Part shown: positions 1-8,424 of the stretch, one piece after another
How the letters are laid out: every line of letters starts with the position of its first letter
Numbering within the stretch: position 1 is the stretch's first letter
Source: Macrococcus sp. DPC7161
Lineage (GTDB): Bacteria; Bacillota; Bacilli; Staphylococcales; Staphylococcaceae
Length of the DNA: 64,000 nucleotides
Assembly: GCF_004117835.1 (NCBI RefSeq)
Contig: NZ_SDSC01000002.1
Location: forward strand, 124,001 to 188,000
Reading direction: 5' to 3'
Program-made: the position numbers and the translations under genes
Notes under the pieces: model-generated
What the model was told of the DNA's origin: nothing
Databases searched by the model: none
Seen by the model: the letters and a program-made list of their open reading frames with translations, nothing else

Positions 1-140
1 TTAACAATTTGAGAATAATTATAAGTCACTTCTCTATCCCCATTAAATACAAATGTCGCTTTTAGAGATTCTGACAGTTGTTTTTTTACTTTTTCTAAAT
101 CTTGATTTTTCCAATTGATAAATAAATTAACGTACCCCAT
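1..140 (-). CDS. Hypothetical protein, N-terminal part only
   Basis: The first 46 codons of a minus-strand gene are present before the window edge cuts it. The start ATG at 138-140 is preceded by AAAGGCGG at a normal distance, so translation is plausible. The visible peptide begins MGYVNLFINWKNQDLEK and is charged, with no signal peptide, membrane segment or motif that I recognise. I cannot assign a function. Confidence 0.5.
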   Translation of the reverse strand, partial: MGYVNLFINWKNQDLEKVKKQLSESLKATFVFNGDREVTYNYSQIV

Positions 141-356
141 AATTCGTAACCGCCTTTAATAAGATGTTATAAAGATAACACAAATACGACCTACATTTTC
201 TATAAATTTTGTAATATTTATAAAAAAAATTTGATTTATATCCGTTTCTTTATTTTTTGCCTATCAAATACGGTCCATGTTTATATCCCACTAAATAGGC
301 TATCGTGTAATATACCATTGTTTATTAACATATCAATCTTTAAGGAGTGATTGAAC

Positions 357-1226
357 ATGGACAAATTTGAAAAAATCGATAAAGAAATTGAAGGATATAC
401 TCAAAACAAACAACCAGGAAATGAATACGAAATGGATCCAAAGCCTATCGCTGAAGATAATCAATATAAAGCAAGTGGCAAACTTGAAGGAAAGACTGCA
501 TTAATCACAGGCGGTGACTCTGGTATCGGTCGTGCTGTTGCAATCTTATATGCTAAAGAAGGTGCAGATGTAGCCATTGGTTATTATGAAGAGACACAAG
601 ATGCACACGATACGATAAAAAGATTACAAGAAATTGGTGTTAAAGCAAAGGCATATCAATTCGACTTAAAAGACCCTAACATGTGTAAACAGTTCGTAAA
701 AGACGTTATTGATGATTTCGGTAAGCTGAATATTGTTGTGAATAACGGCGGTATGCAATACTCAAATGATGATTTTACAAAGGTATCACCCGAACAAATA
801 CAAGAAACATTCGCAACAAATATATTTGGAATGATGTACGTAACACAAGCTGCAATTCCACATTTAAGTAAAGGTGATACAATTATTAATACAAGTAGTG
901 TCACTGCATATCGAGGATCTGCCTCATTAGTCGATTATTCAGCAACAAAAGGTGCCATTACGACATTTACACGTTCATTATCACAACAATTAGCACCAAA
1001 AGGTATCCGTGTAAACAGTGTTGCACCTGGACCAATTTACACACCACTCATACCAGCTACATTCGATAGTGAAAAAGTTGAAAAACATGGACACGAAACC
1101 GCATTAGAAAGACGTGGGCAACCAAGTGAAAATGCACCAGCATACGTATTCCTAGCTTCTAATGATTCAACATACATCACAGGACAAGCAATACACATCA
1201 ACGGCGGAGATTTTATTACGAGTTAA
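357..1226 (+). CDS. SDR family oxidoreductase (general-stress type)
   Basis: NAD(P)-dependent short-chain dehydrogenase/reductase of 289 aa, of the long YdaD/YhdF-like class with about 45 residues before the Rossmann fold. The cofactor motif TGGDSGIGRA is at residues 51-60, NNGG at about 129-132, and the catalytic set is Ser180/181, Tyr194 (in YSATK) and Lys198. I chose ATG 357 over the in-frame TTG 351 because the AAGGAG at 342-347 lies 9 nt from the ATG but only 3 nt from the TTG. It is monocistronic and followed by a strong terminator. Substrate is unknown; relatives in Bacillus belong to the general stress regulon. Confidence 0.9.
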   Translation: MDKFEKIDKEIEGYTQNKQPGNEYEMDPKPIAEDNQYKASGKLEGKTALITGGDSGIGRAVAILYAKEGADVAIGYYEETQDAHDTIKRLQEIGVKAKAYQFDLKDPNMCKQFVKDVIDDFGKLNIVVNNGGMQYSNDDFTKVSPEQIQETFATNIFGMMYVTQAAIPHLSKGDTIINTSSVTAYRGSASLVDYSATKGAITTFTRSLSQQLAPKGIRVNSVAPGPIYTPLIPATFDSEKVEKHGHETALERRGQPSENAPAYVFLASNDSTYITGQAIHINGGDFITS

Positions 1227-1244
1227 AAAGTAATGATAAATTTA

Positions 1245-1284
1245 AACGAGAGAACAATCATTTTAATTGTTCTCTCGTTTTTTG
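1245..1284 (+). terminator. Terminator after the SDR gene
   Basis: Perfect stem AACGAGAGAACAAT paired with ATTGTTCTCTCGTT, followed by a T run on the plus strand. It separates the SDR gene from the convergent GNAT gene and may also act on the minus strand, where the T run is weaker. Confidence 0.85.
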
Positions 1285-1315
1285 AATGATACAAAGTTAT
1301 GCTATTCTTAAATGT

Positions 1316-1864
1316 CTATTCAATTATTTTAGAAAAAATTAAATAATCATTCCATTGATTGTCTTCATACATAAATGATTTTCTCATGCCTTCAAATAAA
1401 AAATCATGCTTTTCAATTACTTTAATCGATGCAATGTTATCTGGATGAATATGCGCTTCGACTCTATGAAACTTTAACTTTGATCCCATTTGCTCTATGA
1501 CACTTAACATTTCACTAGCATAACCATTATTCCAATATTGGTTATGTATCAAGTAACCTAATACACCCCACTCAAATCTACCACGTTGAAGCACTGTAAA
1601 CTCTAACTTTCCTATATGTTCTCCAGTATCTCGTAAGAAAACGCCCAATACATATGCAGTATCTTTTTCGGCTAATTCATTGAGTTCTTTAATCACATTG
1701 TCATAAAAGTCTTCATCCCAATCACTTACATCGATATCATCTGAATCAAATGCATTTTGCTTCTTAAGTCTATTCTTAAACCCAGAAATCCATACATCGT
1801 AATCATCAGAAGTTAATGGTCTAATTTCTAATCTTTCAGTAAAGCTTGTTTCTAGTAATGTCAT
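1316..1864 (-). CDS. GNAT acetyltransferase, RimJ/RimL-like
   Basis: A 182-aa GNAT N-acetyltransferase of the ribosomal-protein-alanine acetyltransferase type. It opens with TERLEIRPLTSDDYDVW, the usual first strand of this subfamily, and ends with a segment of the type found after the acetyl-CoA fold (GMRKSFMYEDNQWNDYLIFS). The core includes WGVLGYLIHNQYWNNGYASE and the HRVEAHIHPDNIASIKVIEK region that holds the acetyl-CoA loop and following helix. A GAGGGAT ribosome-binding site precedes the ATG. The substrate cannot be told from sequence; acetylation of a ribosomal protein or a small molecule are both possible. Confidence 0.85.
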   Translation of the reverse strand: MTLLETSFTERLEIRPLTSDDYDVWISGFKNRLKKQNAFDSDDIDVSDWDEDFYDNVIKELNELAEKDTAYVLGVFLRDTGEHIGKLEFTVLQRGRFEWGVLGYLIHNQYWNNGYASEMLSVIEQMGSKLKFHRVEAHIHPDNIASIKVIEKHDFLFEGMRKSFMYEDNQWNDYLIFSKIIE

Positions 1865-1928
1865 GAATAATATCCCTCACGTTATATATTTTCTCGGAAA
1901 TAAATCTATTATTTTTGCGCTTCACATC

Positions 1929-2414
1929 TTAAATATCTTTATAATAAAAAATATTATCTACTTTTACTAATGGGAAATCTTTTGGTAATTCTTCTTTAGG
2001 AATTCGATGGAAACCATTCTTACGATAGAAGTGTTGTGCTGCTTCAAACTTATCAATCGTTCCAAGATAAATTGATTTGATACCATCATCATGTGCATTT
2101 TGGATGACATGATCCAACATTTTCTTACCAATCTTCATATTACGTATATTTTCATCAACATATACTCTCTTTAAAGCACTGTTGTTATTCTTCATTCGCG
2201 TCAATGCAATTGTTCCTACAATCTTACCATCCAATAAAGCAAGCCAGAACTGACCACCTGTATCAATATATGTGCCTTTAATGTCCTTTAAATCCGGTTG
2301 ATTATTGTAAGTAACGTTATCAATATCAAACTCATGAAGTTTAATATTAATAATAAATTCATTAACCTCTTGTTTAAATTCATCTGTGTATTTTACGATT
2401 TCGATATCTTTCAT
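1929..2414 (-). CDS. GNAT family N-acetyltransferase
   Basis: A 161-aa single-domain GNAT acetyltransferase. Motif A is recognisable as LKRVYVDENIRNMKIGKKML (residues about 92-111), followed by YLGTIDKFEAAQHFYRKNGF, typical of the C-terminal half. It has an excellent AGAGGAGG ribosome-binding site. It runs in the same direction as the upstream FAD oxidoreductase, about 100 nt away, so co-transcription is possible. Substrate unknown. Confidence 0.85.
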   Translation of the reverse strand: MKDIEIVKYTDEFKQEVNEFIINIKLHEFDIDNVTYNNQPDLKDIKGTYIDTGGQFWLALLDGKIVGTIALTRMKNNNSALKRVYVDENIRNMKIGKKMLDHVIQNAHDDGIKSIYLGTIDKFEAAQHFYRKNGFHRIPKEELPKDFPLVKVDNIFYYKDI

Positions 2415-2513
2415 ATGCGCCTCCTCTAAGTAGTTGAAATATCTTAAAGTTAATACATACCCATGTTACTTAGGATTAAACGTTGTTAGCAATTCGTATG
2501 CATATAGGAGACA

Positions 2514-3710
2514 CTATCGCTTCAATTTAAATATCTCTGACAACGGATTATACTTACCCTCTATCATATCCAATAATAGCTTACTTCCAAATGATGAATA
2601 CACGGTACCATTTCCACCATAGCCATATAATCCATACACTTCTAAATCCTCATCTATCTTCCCAATAAATGGCTTACCATCTTTTGTCTCACCAAATCTT
2701 GCACCATAAGCATATTCAATTTCTAATTTTATTTCCGGATAGAGTTTATTGAATGCTTTAATCAGTCGATTACCTTGTTTTTGTATATGCTTTTCATTTG
2801 GAATCTTATCTGTCGTTTCATCTAATCCACCAATCAACACTCTATTTCCCGGGACATGTCGAATATATAGATATGGTCTTGCTGATTCCCAAATCATTAC
2901 TTTATCCTTCCAAAACTGGCTTTCTTGTATTGGTTGTGTCACAACTGCGTAACTTGCGACGAATTGTTCTCTGTTAATATATTTTTTTGTAATTTTATTC
3001 TTTGCATAACCCGTTGTCATGACAAGTTTGTTAGTTGCAATTGTTTTATTTTTAAATTCACAAATAACTTGGTTATTCTCTTTTTTATATTGTATTAATT
3101 CTGTGTTTTCTAATACATCTAATTGATATTTGTTATGTGCATATTTAACTATTTCATTAACGAAAACAAATGGATTAATTTCAGCATCTTCATGCGTAAT
3201 AAGCGCATTGTATTTATCGATGCCATATTCACCTTTTAGTTGCTCATCACTTATGTATTCCACTGGGAAATCAAAATACTTTAACGCATCAAACTCATCT
3301 TTAATCTTCTCTTTATGTCGTTTGGTTGACGCAATAAAGAGACTATCACGTGTAATAAAGTTCACTCTAGAATCAAGTAAAGTTGAAAGCCTCTCAATAT
3401 CTTCAAGTCCCTCTTTACTCGCCTTGTAAAAATAATAGGCTTCAAGTGGACCAAAATCTTTTACGCATTCATGTAATAGTTTATCGCTCATATATTGCAT
3501 TAAACCAGTATTCGCTGCACTACTTGCGCTACCAATCGTATCTTTATCAACTAGTAATGTGTGATATCCCGCTTCTGCAACGCGAAATGCAGTTAGTGCA
3601 CCACTCATACCTCCACCAATAATAACAACATCATAATTTTTTGCTATTTCATCGTTATAATTCATTTTTTGATAAGTATCTGGCCAGTAAAGCTTCCCAT
3701 TGTGCATCAT
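2514..3710 (-). CDS. FAD-dependent oxidoreductase (DAO family)
   Basis: A 398-aa flavoprotein of the D-amino-acid oxidase/glycine oxidase superfamily, similar in layout to OrdL/PuuB-type enzymes. The dinucleotide-binding motif is VVIIGGGMSGALTA near residues 28-41, followed by the acidic end of the second strand (LLVDKD), and a C-terminal YGYGGNGTVYSS FAD-contact segment. It probably oxidises the C-N bond of an amine or amino acid, but the substrate is not evident. The start codon can be the first or second Met; AAAGGAG lies upstream. Confidence 0.85.
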   Translation of the reverse strand: MMHNGKLYWPDTYQKMNYNDEIAKNYDVVIIGGGMSGALTAFRVAEAGYHTLLVDKDTIGSASSAANTGLMQYMSDKLLHECVKDFGPLEAYYFYKASKEGLEDIERLSTLLDSRVNFITRDSLFIASTKRHKEKIKDEFDALKYFDFPVEYISDEQLKGEYGIDKYNALITHEDAEINPFVFVNEIVKYAHNKYQLDVLENTELIQYKKENNQVICEFKNKTIATNKLVMTTGYAKNKITKKYINREQFVASYAVVTQPIQESQFWKDKVMIWESARPYLYIRHVPGNRVLIGGLDETTDKIPNEKHIQKQGNRLIKAFNKLYPEIKLEIEYAYGARFGETKDGKPFIGKIDEDLEVYGLYGYGGNGTVYSSFGSKLLLDMIEGKYNPLSEIFKLKR

Positions 3711-3881
3711 AACAGTCTCTCCTTTAGTAAAAAGTATATAATTCGTTTTACATTTACTTATGTATTTACTTCATTCATACCCTTTATTAAACAATTTTTA
3801 TGAAAATAGACTTAGAAAAATTGTATTACTTACGATACAACTCGGGATCGTATAAGAGTGCAGTAATTCATAACAAAGAAA

Positions 3882-3907
3882 AAGACATGCCAAAAATGAC
3901 ATGTCTT
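3882..3907 (-). terminator. Terminator after the ABC permease (AAGACATG hairpin)
   Basis: Inverted repeat AAGACATG...CATGTCTT with short loop, followed on the minus strand by TTTTTC. It lies downstream of the ABC permease gene. Near-identical hairpins occur at 6577-6603 and 9680-9706. Confidence 0.75.
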
Positions 3908-3963
3908 CACTTAATTATATTATCTAAATCATTTCCAAGTCGCATTATAGTACACACAATAAA

Positions 3964-5127
3964 CTACACTTTTCTATATCGTTTCAATCCAATGATATTG
4001 AGCACTGTAAAAAATGTCATAAATCCGATGAGTATTAATAACTGCATCCATATCCCATCGAATCCTTCACCTCTTATCATGACAGCAGTTAAAGCCTTAC
4101 CGCCATATGTTAATGGGAAAATCATAGATAGTGTTCTCACCCAACTAGCGAGTTGTTCTATCGGGATTATCCCTGAGAAGAATACTTGTGGTATCACAAC
4201 AATTGGGATGAACTGAATCATCTGAAATTCAGAATTTGCAAATGTTGATACGAATATCCCCATTGATAATGCAACAAGTGCTAATAATATATTCGTAACA
4301 AACACCCAAATCACATTTCCTTCGATATGCAAATCTAACACAAACATTGCAAACGTTACGATAATCAATGTCTGTATAATTGCAAATATCCCAAATCCCA
4401 CTAGATAACCAAATACAATTTCACTGCGTTTAATCGGTGTAGCAATTAATCGATTCAATGTCCCAGTTGTTCTTTCTCTTAACAACGAAATCCCAGAAAT
4501 TAAGAATACGAAGAAGAATACAAAGAATCCAATCAATACAGGAAATATTTTATCAAAGAATGTGCCGTTAGCATCTCCATACATATATTCATTTTCAATT
4601 TCATATTGTGCAGGTTTTGTGATTGCTGGTTTTTTCATATTTTTCATTAATTGATTTTTAACTTGTGGTGGTAACTTTGATTGAATTTGTTCTGATTGCT
4701 TTTGTAATGCTTGTTGCATCACTTGCATATTATCTTTCAATAACTGCATTTTCTCACCAACTAGGGATTGTTTTACAATCATTTTAACTTGTGCCGTCTT
4801 GGTTGGATCTTCATTTTTATAGGTTACTTTAATTTTCTGATCGGCATATTGGATATATGCATCTAACTCATCATTTTTAATATGTGATTTTGCCGTGCCT
4901 TGTTTATAATGATGATAATCGATATCCTTTGTCGGCATTACCTCTACAATATTTGATGGTATTGAATGATCTATCCCTATCTTTAGGGATTGTGAATTGT
5001 TTGAATTAAATACAAAATACATCAATGATAAGATAAGCATCGGTGCAATCATCATTAATGCAAGGGTACGTTTATCTCTTATAATTTCTTTCACAACACG
5101 TTTTAACATCGCATTAAATCTAAGCAT
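3964..5127 (-). CDS. ABC-2 type transporter permease
   Basis: A 387-aa membrane subunit of an ABC exporter. There is one N-terminal membrane helix (about residues 23-43), an extracytoplasmic domain of about 160 residues rich in Gln and Lys, and then five or six helices in the C-terminal half, with the typical LLRERTTGTLNRLIATPIKR segment before them. The gene overlaps the ATPase gene by 8 nt, and a GAGGTGG ribosome-binding site sits inside the ATPase gene, so the two are translationally coupled. With the divergent TetR regulator this looks like a drug or lipid efflux pump; the substrate is inferred, not known. Confidence 0.9.
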   Translation of the reverse strand: MLRFNAMLKRVVKEIIRDKRTLALMMIAPMLILSLMYFVFNSNNSQSLKIGIDHSIPSNIVEVMPTKDIDYHHYKQGTAKSHIKNDELDAYIQYADQKIKVTYKNEDPTKTAQVKMIVKQSLVGEKMQLLKDNMQVMQQALQKQSEQIQSKLPPQVKNQLMKNMKKPAITKPAQYEIENEYMYGDANGTFFDKIFPVLIGFFVFFFVFLISGISLLRERTTGTLNRLIATPIKRSEIVFGYLVGFGIFAIIQTLIIVTFAMFVLDLHIEGNVIWVFVTNILLALVALSMGIFVSTFANSEFQMIQFIPIVVIPQVFFSGIIPIEQLASWVRTLSMIFPLTYGGKALTAVMIRGEGFDGIWMQLLILIGFMTFFTVLNIIGLKRYRKV

Positions 5128-5851
5128 GATTGTCCACCTCTGCTTTCAAGAACACTTCTTCAATTGATGTTGCATTAAATTTTTCTTTTAACGCTACAGG
5201 TGTGCCAATTTCAAATAACTTTCCGTCAATAATCAGTCCTACTAAATCACATTTCTCCGCTTCATCCATTACGTGTGTTGTTACAATAACACCTTTACCT
5301 TGCAGGGACAATGTTCTTAATTGTTCCCAAATGTCTTTTCTTAAACTTGGATCAATCCCAACAGTAGGTTCATCTAATATGATCAATTCAGGATTACCAA
5401 GTAACGTAATTGCAAGTGATAATCTACGTTTCATACCACCTGAGAAAGTGTGTACTAACTTGTTCTTAAATGCACTTAATTTAACAAGCTGTAAATTCTC
5501 ATCTATCATCGTCTCTAATTGTTTACCTTTTAACCCGATAAGATTACCAAAGAAGACTAAATTTTCATAAGCACTTAAATGCTCATAAAGCGCATCACTT
5601 TGCCCCATATAACCAATACGTCCTAATACTTTTCTGTTAGGCATCGTAGTATTAAGAATGGTCGCTTGACCACTATTTAACTTCTCCATCCCAAGTAAAC
5701 ATTTAATTGAAGTTGTCTTCCCTGATCCAGAAGGTCCGATAATTCCTAATATTTGTCCGCTGTTTACTGAAAGCGATACATCATTTAGCACTGTACGTTT
5801 ATCATACACTTTTACAGCATGCGACAAATTTGCGATTGTTTTTGATTCCAT
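5120..5851 (-). CDS. ABC transporter ATP-binding protein
   Basis: A 243-aa ATPase subunit partnered with the adjacent ABC-2 permease. Walker A is GPSGSGKTT (about residues 39-47), the signature is FSGGMKRRLSLA, Walker B is LIILDEPTVGID, and the switch His lies in VIVTTHVMDEAEKC. I chose ATG 5851 because GAGGTGA lies 6 nt upstream; the longer reading would start at a GTG inside that ribosome-binding site. Divergent from the tetR gene across about 145 nt. Confidence 0.92.
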   Translation of the reverse strand: MESKTIANLSHAVKVYDKRTVLNDVSLSVNSGQILGIIGPSGSGKTTSIKCLLGMEKLNSGQATILNTTMPNRKVLGRIGYMGQSDALYEHLSAYENLVFFGNLIGLKGKQLETMIDENLQLVKLSAFKNKLVHTFSGGMKRRLSLAITLLGNPELIILDEPTVGIDPSLRKDIWEQLRTLSLQGKGVIVTTHVMDEAEKCDLVGLIIDGKLFEIGTPVALKEKFNATSIEEVFLKAEVDNHA

Positions 5852-5873
5852 TATTCTCACCTCTATTTATTTT

Positions 5874-5882
5874 ACACAGTGT
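5874..5882. promoter_or_regulatory. Small palindrome in the ABC/tetR divergent region
   Basis: ACACAGTGT is a perfect 9-bp palindrome in the shared promoter region, 22 bp upstream of the ABC operon start. It could be part of a TetR operator; this is inference. Confidence 0.25.
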
Positions 5883-5947
5883 CTATTATTTATTACACTT
5901 TGAGTATAAAATATTTAAGAAATTATTCAATAGACGTCATATTTTTT

Positions 5948-5975
5948 AATTTACACATATTGAAATATGTAAATT
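5948..5975. promoter_or_regulatory. Candidate TetR operator
   Basis: Imperfect inverted repeat AATTTACACATATT / AATATGTAAATT (two extra bases in the left arm), 20 bp before the tetR start codon and in the divergent region between regulator and efflux genes. Size and place fit a TetR-family operator giving autoregulation, but no binding evidence exists. Confidence 0.45.
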
Positions 5976-5995
5976 ATTTTTTAGGAGTGATACTT

Positions 5996-6559
5996 ATGCA
6001 AGATATATCAATAGAAGATGCACGCATTGTGAAAACTAAAAATGATATAGAACGCGCAATGATAAAACTACTTTCTGAAAAGAGTTATGACAAAATCACA
6101 GTAAAAGATATATGTGAAGAAGCAAAAATCTCACGTGCTACTTTCTATAACCAATTCAAAGACAAAAATGACTATATACAAAAATATCGTATGTCAGTCA
6201 TAAAAAAGATTACTCGAACAATCGTTAAAGATGATCGAACAAATCAAGTTAATTTGCACAATAAATTACTATCTTTGATCACCCAGCAAGATGAACTGTT
6301 CTTAATGCTCATCTCAATGAATGGGTCACCAGAGATTCAAGAAACATTTAAAATGATGATCCGTGAAAATGCAAAGCAAAATATATTAAAGTATATTGAT
6401 ATTCCGTTTCAAAACGAAAGAGAAGTCCATTACTTTACAGTATTTATTAGCAATGCAATTTTTGGTATCATCCAGGAATGGGTCAGAAATGGCAAACAAG
6501 AAAGTCCAGAAGAACTTACCAATATTATCAATAAGATTATTCCAGTGAAGTTTAAATAA
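5996..6559 (+). CDS. TetR/AcrR family transcriptional regulator
   Basis: A 187-aa TetR-family repressor. The N-terminal helix-turn-helix is clear: ITVKDICEEAKISRATFYNQ followed by FKDKNDYIQKY (residues about 28-58). The C-terminal all-helical ligand domain resembles the TetR_C_7/DhaS-like type. I chose ATG 5996 because TTAGGAG lies 9 nt upstream and the family always starts shortly before the HTH; the longer open frame reading from 5879 would add 39 unlikely residues. It is divergent from the ABC genes and probably represses them and itself. Confidence 0.9.
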   Translation: MQDISIEDARIVKTKNDIERAMIKLLSEKSYDKITVKDICEEAKISRATFYNQFKDKNDYIQKYRMSVIKKITRTIVKDDRTNQVNLHNKLLSLITQQDELFLMLISMNGSPEIQETFKMMIRENAKQNILKYIDIPFQNEREVHYFTVFISNAIFGIIQEWVRNGKQESPEELTNIINKIIPVKFK

Positions 6560-6576
6560 ACATTTCGATTACGAAT

Positions 6577-6603
6577 AAAGACATGCCATATTGACATGTC
6601 TTT
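6577..6603. terminator. Bidirectional terminator between tetR and the DUF1349 gene
   Basis: Hairpin AAAGACATG / CATGTCTTT between convergent genes, T-rich on both sides. Second copy of the AAGACATG hairpin family seen in this window. Confidence 0.75.
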
Positions 6604-6630
6604 ATCTTTAATATCCTAATGCATTTTAGA

Positions 6631-7215
6631 TTATACGTGAGCTTCCCACTGACATGGACCAACATGCATTTCTGTAAATTCTGCGACAAACGATGAATCT
6701 TCTGGTGAACATGCATAAATACCAAACTTTACTTCACCTTGTCCTTCATTTAAATGACAGATTCTCATCTGTTTAAAGTCAACGCCATCTTCAGAGTACT
6801 CAATACAATAATCACTTTCTCGACGACTAAGTCTATACCACATTGATTTAATCCCACTATCAATATCAAATGATGCCCAATCAGAGTAACCATTATTCGT
6901 AACTACACTACCTAAACGTTGGAAAGTATCATTTTCATATTCAATAGATGCTTTTAACCAGTTGTCACTATCTAAATACATTACAACACCACATTGATCA
7001 AAGCGACGTTTCGTGTCAAAAGATGTTTTCACTGTAAAGGAGAAATAATCCTCTGTCGTCGTCATTTGTAAGACAGGTGCATTATCATTTTGGAATCCAT
7101 AATACGTTCTTTGCCATAAATCAGTATGAGGCTCCGTTGTAATTTGAATACGTTCATCTGTTATTTCGTAAACTTTTGGTGCACGTGTCCACTGTAAATC
7201 TGTAAAAGTAGTCAT
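6631..7215 (-). CDS. DUF1349 domain protein
   Basis: A 194-aa protein covering one complete DUF1349 domain, a concanavalin-like beta-sandwich family. Recognisable pieces are DLWQRTYYGFQNDNAPVL, the conserved FDQCGVVMYLDSDNWLKASI and the end segment FGIYACSPEDSSFVAEF. No signal peptide, so it is cytoplasmic. The biochemical role of the family is not established. A strong TTAGGAGG ribosome-binding site supports this start. Confidence 0.85.
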   Translation of the reverse strand: MTTFTDLQWTRAPKVYEITDERIQITTEPHTDLWQRTYYGFQNDNAPVLQMTTTEDYFSFTVKTSFDTKRRFDQCGVVMYLDSDNWLKASIEYENDTFQRLGSVVTNNGYSDWASFDIDSGIKSMWYRLSRRESDYCIEYSEDGVDFKQMRICHLNEGQGEVKFGIYACSPEDSSFVAEFTEMHVGPCQWEAHV

Positions 7216-7354
7216 TTTAACCTCCTAATTCATTGTCGATTAAGATAATTCTCACTTTAATATACCATTCTAGTGTAAATTACATTACCATTTACGCTAT
7301 AGGGAGAATGAATCGTCTACACTTAATTGTACAAATTCTATGAGGATTGCCTTA

Positions 7355-7413
7355 AAATAAACCTCATTACTTGTGATAACTTTCAGCGTATCGGTTAAGA
7401 ATGAGGTTTATTT
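7355..7413. repeat. att-like site within a 14-bp inverted repeat (island left end)
   Basis: On the minus strand the core GAAAGTTATCACAAGTAATG resembles SCC attachment sites. It is enclosed by a perfect 14-bp inverted repeat, AAATAAACCTCATT (7355-7368) and AATGAGGTTTATTT (7400-7413), as seen at SCC termini. The 31 bp at 7379-7409 recur with one mismatch at 9842-9872. Confidence 0.6.
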
Positions 7414-7420
7414 ATAATAA

Positions 7421-7449
7421 AAATCGATATCAAATAATGATATCGACTT
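7421..7449 (-). terminator. Terminator after the HIT pseudogene
   Basis: Stem TCGATATCA / TGATATCGA followed by a T-rich tract on the minus strand, directly downstream of the pseudogene. Confidence 0.65.
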
Positions 7450-7454
7450 TAATT

Positions 7455-7719
7455 TTATATGGTATATAACTGCTCAAGTTCATTCTTAATCTTATTTCTA
7501 GCTCCATCATGTTTCTCAGGATTATAGGCTGTTTCTTCATTTGACCAATTTGATGCATCATATGCCCATACTGGCATATATCTTACTGATTCATCTTCCC
7601 ATTGTATCTAGGAAATAAATGTGCATGAAGGAAGTGATCTTTATTGCCTAATATCTCATAATTTACTCTTGCTGGATTCAATTCTTTGCTGATAGAATTC
7701 TATGTTCTTTCCAGCTCAT
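7455..7719 (-). pseudogene. HIT family protein, broken
   Basis: Remnant of a histidine-triad nucleotide hydrolase. The ribosome-binding site GGAGTAAG and ATG at 7717-7719 survive, giving MSWKEHRILSA. The frame is then lost and resumes as KELNPARVNYEILGNKDHFL followed by HAHLFPR (the catalytic triad region), and after a second one-base shift as WEDESVRYMPVW to the stop. About 80 residues between the N-terminus and the triad are missing relative to usual HIT proteins. It is therefore non-functional by internal deletion plus frameshifts. Confidence 0.75.
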
Positions 7720-7769
7720 TTTCTTACTCCTATATCTGTCATTTTAATTGGAACTCTTGATGTATATGT

Positions 7770-7917
7770 CTATGGATTAAAATAAGTACTCGCAAATGGA
7801 TCGGATAAAACTTCTTTCATAAATAGTTTTTCTTTTAGATTTTTTGGCTTTGTTCTTCCTGTTGAGCCCCTATTTAATGATTTTTTCTTTCTAAGTTTAT
7901 TTGTATACCTTTAATAT
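7770..7917 (-). pseudogene. Polymorphic-toxin junction fragment
   Basis: A reading frame of 48 residues without a start contains TGRTKPKNLKEKLFMKEVLS followed by DP. This resembles the conserved pre-toxin segment (NLKEQLAMxEVxSNP) found in many Firmicutes polymorphic toxins just before the variable toxin domain. It follows the immunity-like gene immediately, as expected for a further toxin cassette that has been cut off. It stops before any toxin domain. Confidence 0.5.
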
Positions 7918-8180
7918 AATAAATTATTATAAATTTCATGAATTTTTTCATCAAAGTATTTTCTATTATTAAAATGTGGATATTCTACTTCATCATTATC
8001 ATCATAAAAATCTACTAACTCACTAACTTTCTTAAAATTTTCATAATCAAACTCATTCAGTTCATCATAATCAATATAAAAATTGTAAATACTAAAATAA
8101 TATCTTTGAAAAATTTCTGTTGTTATTTTTTTTTCGATATAATCTTTAATTATCATCATCAACATTTCTTTATCTTCCAT
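7911..8180 (-). CDS. Putative immunity protein
   Basis: A small acidic 89-aa protein (many Asp, Glu and Tyr; DYDELNEFDYENFKKVSELV) of the size and composition of toxin-immunity proteins, vaguely like the colicin-D/microcin immunity fold. Its ribosome-binding site overlaps the stop codon of the upstream toxin-tail fragment (TAGGAG), which is the usual arrangement of polymorphic toxin and cognate immunity genes. The family assignment is uncertain; the role rests mainly on context. Confidence 0.55.
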   Translation of the reverse strand: MEDKEMLMMIIKDYIEKKITTEIFQRYYFSIYNFYIDYDELNEFDYENFKKVSELVDFYDDNDEVEYPHFNNRKYFDEKIHEIYNNLLY

Positions 8181-8191
8181 CCATTAATCTC

Positions 8192-8389
8192 CTATTTATT
8201 TATTTTTCTTAAAGGTCCCATGGCTTCTCTAGCATATTTAAAGTGTGCAACTAAATTTTTCTTTTTATTATACAATACTTCTAGATTATATTTCTTATTA
8301 TTCCTGTGCATGGTCGTGTAGTACATTTTAAAACCTTTTCTGCCACGAGGATCTTTATACCCTAGATTTATATAGTATGTGTTCTTAAA
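8192..8389 (-). pseudogene. C-terminal tail of a polymorphic toxin
   Basis: An open frame of 65 residues with no start codon, bounded upstream by a TAG at 8390-8392. It reads NTYYINLGYKDPRGRKGF and later AREAMGPLRKINK before its stop, very basic and unlike a random frame. It ends 11 nt before the immunity-like gene. I read it as the surviving end of a toxin effector domain; the toxin class cannot be named. Confidence 0.5.
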
Positions 8390-8424
8390 CTAGTTTAGAT
8401 AACATAAACCTTTTGTTGATTAAA

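Noticed and set aside
2434-2622. Plus-strand frame of 62 aa
   Set aside because: Overlaps the end of the FAD oxidoreductase gene on the other strand and has no ribosome-binding site.
3800-4216. Plus-strand frame of 138 aa
   Set aside because: It is largely antisense to the end of the ABC permease gene, which has clear domain structure; no ribosome-binding site or family.
3964-5860. The ABC pair as a bacteriocin-immunity system
   Set aside because: No bacteriocin-like gene nearby; the divergent TetR regulator points instead to drug efflux.
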